From Puffinus mauretanicus (taxonomy: Eukaryota; Chordata; Aves; Procellariiformes; Procellariidae): DNA of 64,000 bases. Shown piece by piece: positions 61,060-64,000 of the stretch. The DNA is taken from assembly GCA_023333565.1 (NCBI GenBank), contig JAJKFH010000948.1:4600001-4664000 (forward strand). The letters are read 5' to 3'. Position numbers and translations under genes: made by a program. Each line of letters begins with the position of its first letter. The first letter of the stretch is position 1. The notes below the pieces were generated by a model. It had not been told where the DNA came from and did not search any database. It worked only from the letters and a program-made list of their open reading frames with translations.

Positions 61060-61920
61060 GGGTGCTGTGGCTGCTAGCAGAAGATAATGGACGGAGAACA
61101 AATTGCTGCTTAAGTACTTGTTCTTCATGAGCCCAGCCTGGCTAGAAAGTTCACTTCCTCACAGGGTGAAAACGCAGGATGAAATTGCCTTGATATCACT
61201 GGACTTGATAGCACATAATGTCATTCACAGTCCCTGACTGTGCAGTGAGGACCAAATGCACATTCCCCTTCCATCCATCCTTAAGCAGATACTGAACCAC
61301 CCATGTGACCTGAGGTGTCCCAGGGCATATCCCTCCAGCATGGGACAGACAGCATTTCTCAGGACTTATATGGAGACTCAGCCCTGTTAAGAGATCTGAT
61401 TCCTATGGGATGATGAGGTTGCTAACATCCCTCATATTGTCAGGTTTCCAGACAACATGGATGTCATGAGATCAGCCAAGAAAGCTAGCAATGGAGTCAG
61501 TAAATCTCCCTCGATGGTCCATGAGGCCTTGCGTGACAACAGAGCGGGAGCGCTTTTAGTAAATACAGTGAAAACTCAGAGGACAGGAATGCAAAGCCTG
61601 CAAATGGCTCCGGACAGCTGGGGACGGGATGGAGGTTTGTGTGAATCAGTGCTCCCCAGGGGTACTGTCTGGAAGAGGGGGAACTGACTGACAACCTCAG
61701 AGGCCTCAATTACCAGCTTGCCAGCAGTAGCTTTCTGCATCCCAAAGTGATTAGCTAATGATTGGCAGAAGTCAGCGTAGCTGCACAAAGCAAGGCTGCA
61801 GAACATAATTATCGCGGTCCTCATGACAGGCTCAGGTACCTGGAACACGATGAGCTGATGACACTGGGAGAGCATCAGCTCTTGGCAGAGATGTCAGTGC
61901 TCCACTTCAGAAAAATTTGT
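61060..61920 (-). pseudogene. Second decayed PIF/Harbinger-type transposase
   Basis: A 99-codon minus-strand frame (61875-61576) reads VPEPVMRTAIIMFCSLALCS then YADFCQSLANHFGMQKATAG then KLVIEASEVV. This matches the helix-turn-helix region of Harbinger transposases (P-V-x-x-R-x-A-I ... SYR.VA..FGV.KST...V.E...A.). The same frame goes on to LSGAICRLCIPVL at about 61580-61618, the block GAIDGTHIP.L that normally bears the first catalytic Asp; here Cys stands in its place. At 61496-61525, in another frame, GLMDHRGRFTD matches the next block (ALVDHRG.FTD), followed by a stop. Later blocks are only hinted at, near 61280-61350. Order and spacing agree with the family. Frame changes and stops make it non-functional as a transposase. 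It shares strand with the 17.9-kb remnant but differs from it in the decay. Confidence 0.6.
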
Positions 61921-64000
61921 GCTCACAGCTGTTTATAGCTGGCCCATATGACCGCATGGTCCCACAGGACAGTGCTGTCTCTACAGTCCAGAATTTGCCT
62001 GCTGTTTTACATAACCTCGGCACAGCTGGAGAAGGTGACACCTTCCAGAGGTTGAAGTTCTGGTGAATAGAAGTCTCTGTGAATACTTCAGCATTGCTTT
62101 AACTTTAAAGGTATGCATACTGAATGCATAGTCTCTCCTGGCGGATAGTATTTAACACTGAATTAGCAGACTGCATTCAGGAAAGGAATTCAGAAACAAG
62201 GAGCTTGGTTCAACTGGAAAAAAATAAACATTCACAATGAAGATCCTCATTTCTCTTTCTAGACGTCTTTGTTTATGAGTTATTCAGCCACTTAAAAAAG
62301 AATGTATTAGTTTGGGGGGCATGGGAGGGTTCCTTATTTATGCTGTTGATAACTTCTTTATTAAACTGGTACTTTATTAGTTTTACAATTGCACTTCTCA
62401 AAAGTGCAACCCATGTAATCACAGAAGCACGCTCATCAGTTCCCCACACCACTTACTGAACAACACATGATTAAAGGCAGGGGAATACTTTACAAGATGC
62501 AAGGGCCATGAGTACACCATGACCCCTACAGGCTAAACCTCTGATTTGAATGTAGTGTGTACGCGTGTGTGTTTTGCAGAAAAGGAATCATTACACACTC
62601 ACTATACCTGTCCTGCCAAGCAAACAAAGTTTTGGTTGTAAGTCAATGAGTGGTGTGGTTCTATTCTAGTGGCCATCACACCCCACATCCCCATGACACA
62701 GCTGTCAATCTGTCAGTTGTGATAATGGCAGAATTTTGGAAATATGGTTTCTACCATCCTTATAAAATGAAATTTAATTTCTCAGATAACCATAATTCTT
62801 TTTTGAAATTAGCTTTTCCATCTCAACACCAATCCTATTCACAAAAGAAGTACATTTACTGAGAGAATCCCACACTGAATACGCAGCTGGCTGTACAGCT
62901 ACTATGTGTCTCTTTGCCCTCAGGAGTATAAATTTTTTCCTGACAAATTTACACAATACGAAATAAGCTGATTGCTGAGAACTGTACACAGATGTTAAGA
63001 TGTGCAGTTTAACTAGTCTTACTATTTGCAAAAGGTAATCTAAATAGTGATTTATGGTCTTTAAACAGGAGGCAAATAATGTGTTTTCTGCAAGGCAGTC
63101 ACACCTTACTTTTCATGCAGGACTTCCAGTGCAAATGGTTGCAGAACTAAGATCATTTAGTCCCTAATGAGACAAAAAATTCCAAGTGTGTCCAAATGCT
63201 TTGTTCCTTACAAAAAATAAAGCCTTCAGATGTAGCAAACAATATTTGCTAATCATGTGCAAACATAGTTGGCCAGATAGACACATATGGCTGCTGTTTT
63301 GTGTCTGGCCAATTCTCAAACACAGATCTTAAAAGCTGTAGCTAAAAGACTCACTCTGTCAAGGGATACTAACTTCCTATTAAACAGTTGAGCCAGATAA
63401 TTCTAAAGCCCAGAGAAACCAGGAGAAGGATTACTTTTTTGCTTATTACATTTCCTATTAGCTCTCGAGTAAGACCGGTATTATGTAAGGGATGAGAACA
63501 AAAAACCATCCATCCTTGGGAGGAGTTGTTCAGAACCTTAACTGAGCTAGTTCCAATGAGGAAACTTTTCCTACTGTTACTCTGTCCTGGATACCAAGGC
63601 TGATACCCATATGAAGATTTTCTAAAAGTTATCTGAAGATCTCTCTAGAAGGGTGGTGTCTACCTGCTGTACTTGAATACACTTGTAACTCATTTCATTG
63701 ACATTTAGCTAAAACAAATTGCGTGTAAAATCTATATTTCCCGCATGCACCAGTTTGCATTTCCTGCTTGATGTTAACCCATCAAAGTAGAGCACAAGAA
63801 ACCAAATTATATGCAAAAGAACCAAAGAGCAGGAGAAACTCATTTATGGATGAGACAAAGTACCACATAGAAGAGGAAGAAAGCTCATCTGATTCATGCC
63901 CTTAGGAAGACCTCACCCATACAATTACTTGTGGAGTGTCAGGATGCATACTCAGATTCTGCGTGATCACACAGCTCAGCATGAATGACAGATAGCAGAG
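61921..64000. other. Gene-free stretch to the window end
   Basis: No supported gene, LTR or CR1 end. GC content drops back to the AT-rich background after about 62100. A short alternating run (GTGTACGCGTGTGTG) lies at about 62556-62570. Confidence 0.5.

Noticed and set aside
1..64000. tRNA, rRNA, CRISPR arrays, operons
   Set aside because: No cloverleaf-like conserved boxes, rRNA motifs, regular direct repeats with spacers, or closely packed same-strand genes were seen.

Overview
The window looks like a gene-poor, AT-rich intergenic or intronic stretch of a bird nuclear genome. Three things point to a bird. First, CR1 LINE fragments end in the tandem octamer ATTCTATG typical of avian CR1 (14121-15233 minus, 50978-51398 plus, and an older piece at about 12900-13092). 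Second, there are copies of an endogenous-retrovirus LTR family that I recognise from bird genomes (7337-7913 plus, 40965-41502 minus, 24262-24333 fragment). Third, there are no bacterial-type dense ORFs, operons or ribosome-binding sites. No rRNA, tRNA, CRISPR array, replication origin or complete multi-exon gene could be supported.

Layout. 1-7.3 kb is AT-rich sequence with nothing firm. 7.34-7.91 kb is a solo LTR with a perfect 5-bp target duplication. 12.9-13.1 kb is an old CR1 scrap. 14.1-15.2 kb is the best CR1 copy, carrying the C-terminal half of a broken ORF2 reverse transcriptase. About 17.9-18.5 kb, inside a slightly GC-richer block (16.25-19.3 kb), holds a decayed PIF/Harbinger-type transposase on the minus strand. 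24.26 kb is an LTR scrap. 30.78-31.44 kb is the strongest candidate host coding sequence: an open frame preceded by a good splice acceptor, containing a consensus C2H2 zinc finger, ending in a stop and followed about 115 bases later by AATAAA. 33.7 and 39.3 kb share an almost identical segment of about 80 bases; at 39.1 kb it sits next to a GC-rich, TATA-containing block. 37.3 kb is a GC-rich patch and 37.75-37.96 kb a GGAA-type microsatellite. 40.97-41.50 kb is a second solo LTR in the opposite orientation. 48.3-48.6 kb is a minus-strand ORF with a signal-peptide-like start. 51 kb is a second recognisable CR1. 58.6-58.8 kb is a weak candidate terminal exon. About 61.1-61.9 kb is a second decayed Harbinger-type transposase, with a 99-codon open segment.

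Nothing here forms a pathway or operon. Most of what can be named is a record of transposition: two LTR insertions reduced to solo LTRs, three CR1 insertions, and two much older DNA-transposon transposase fossils, both on the minus strand and both lacking the first catalytic Asp where the family pattern expects it. The one probable host gene is the zinc-finger terminal exon at 30.8 kb; I do not recognise the gene and could not place its upstream exons. All family assignments come from reading translations and motifs by eye; no database search was run.
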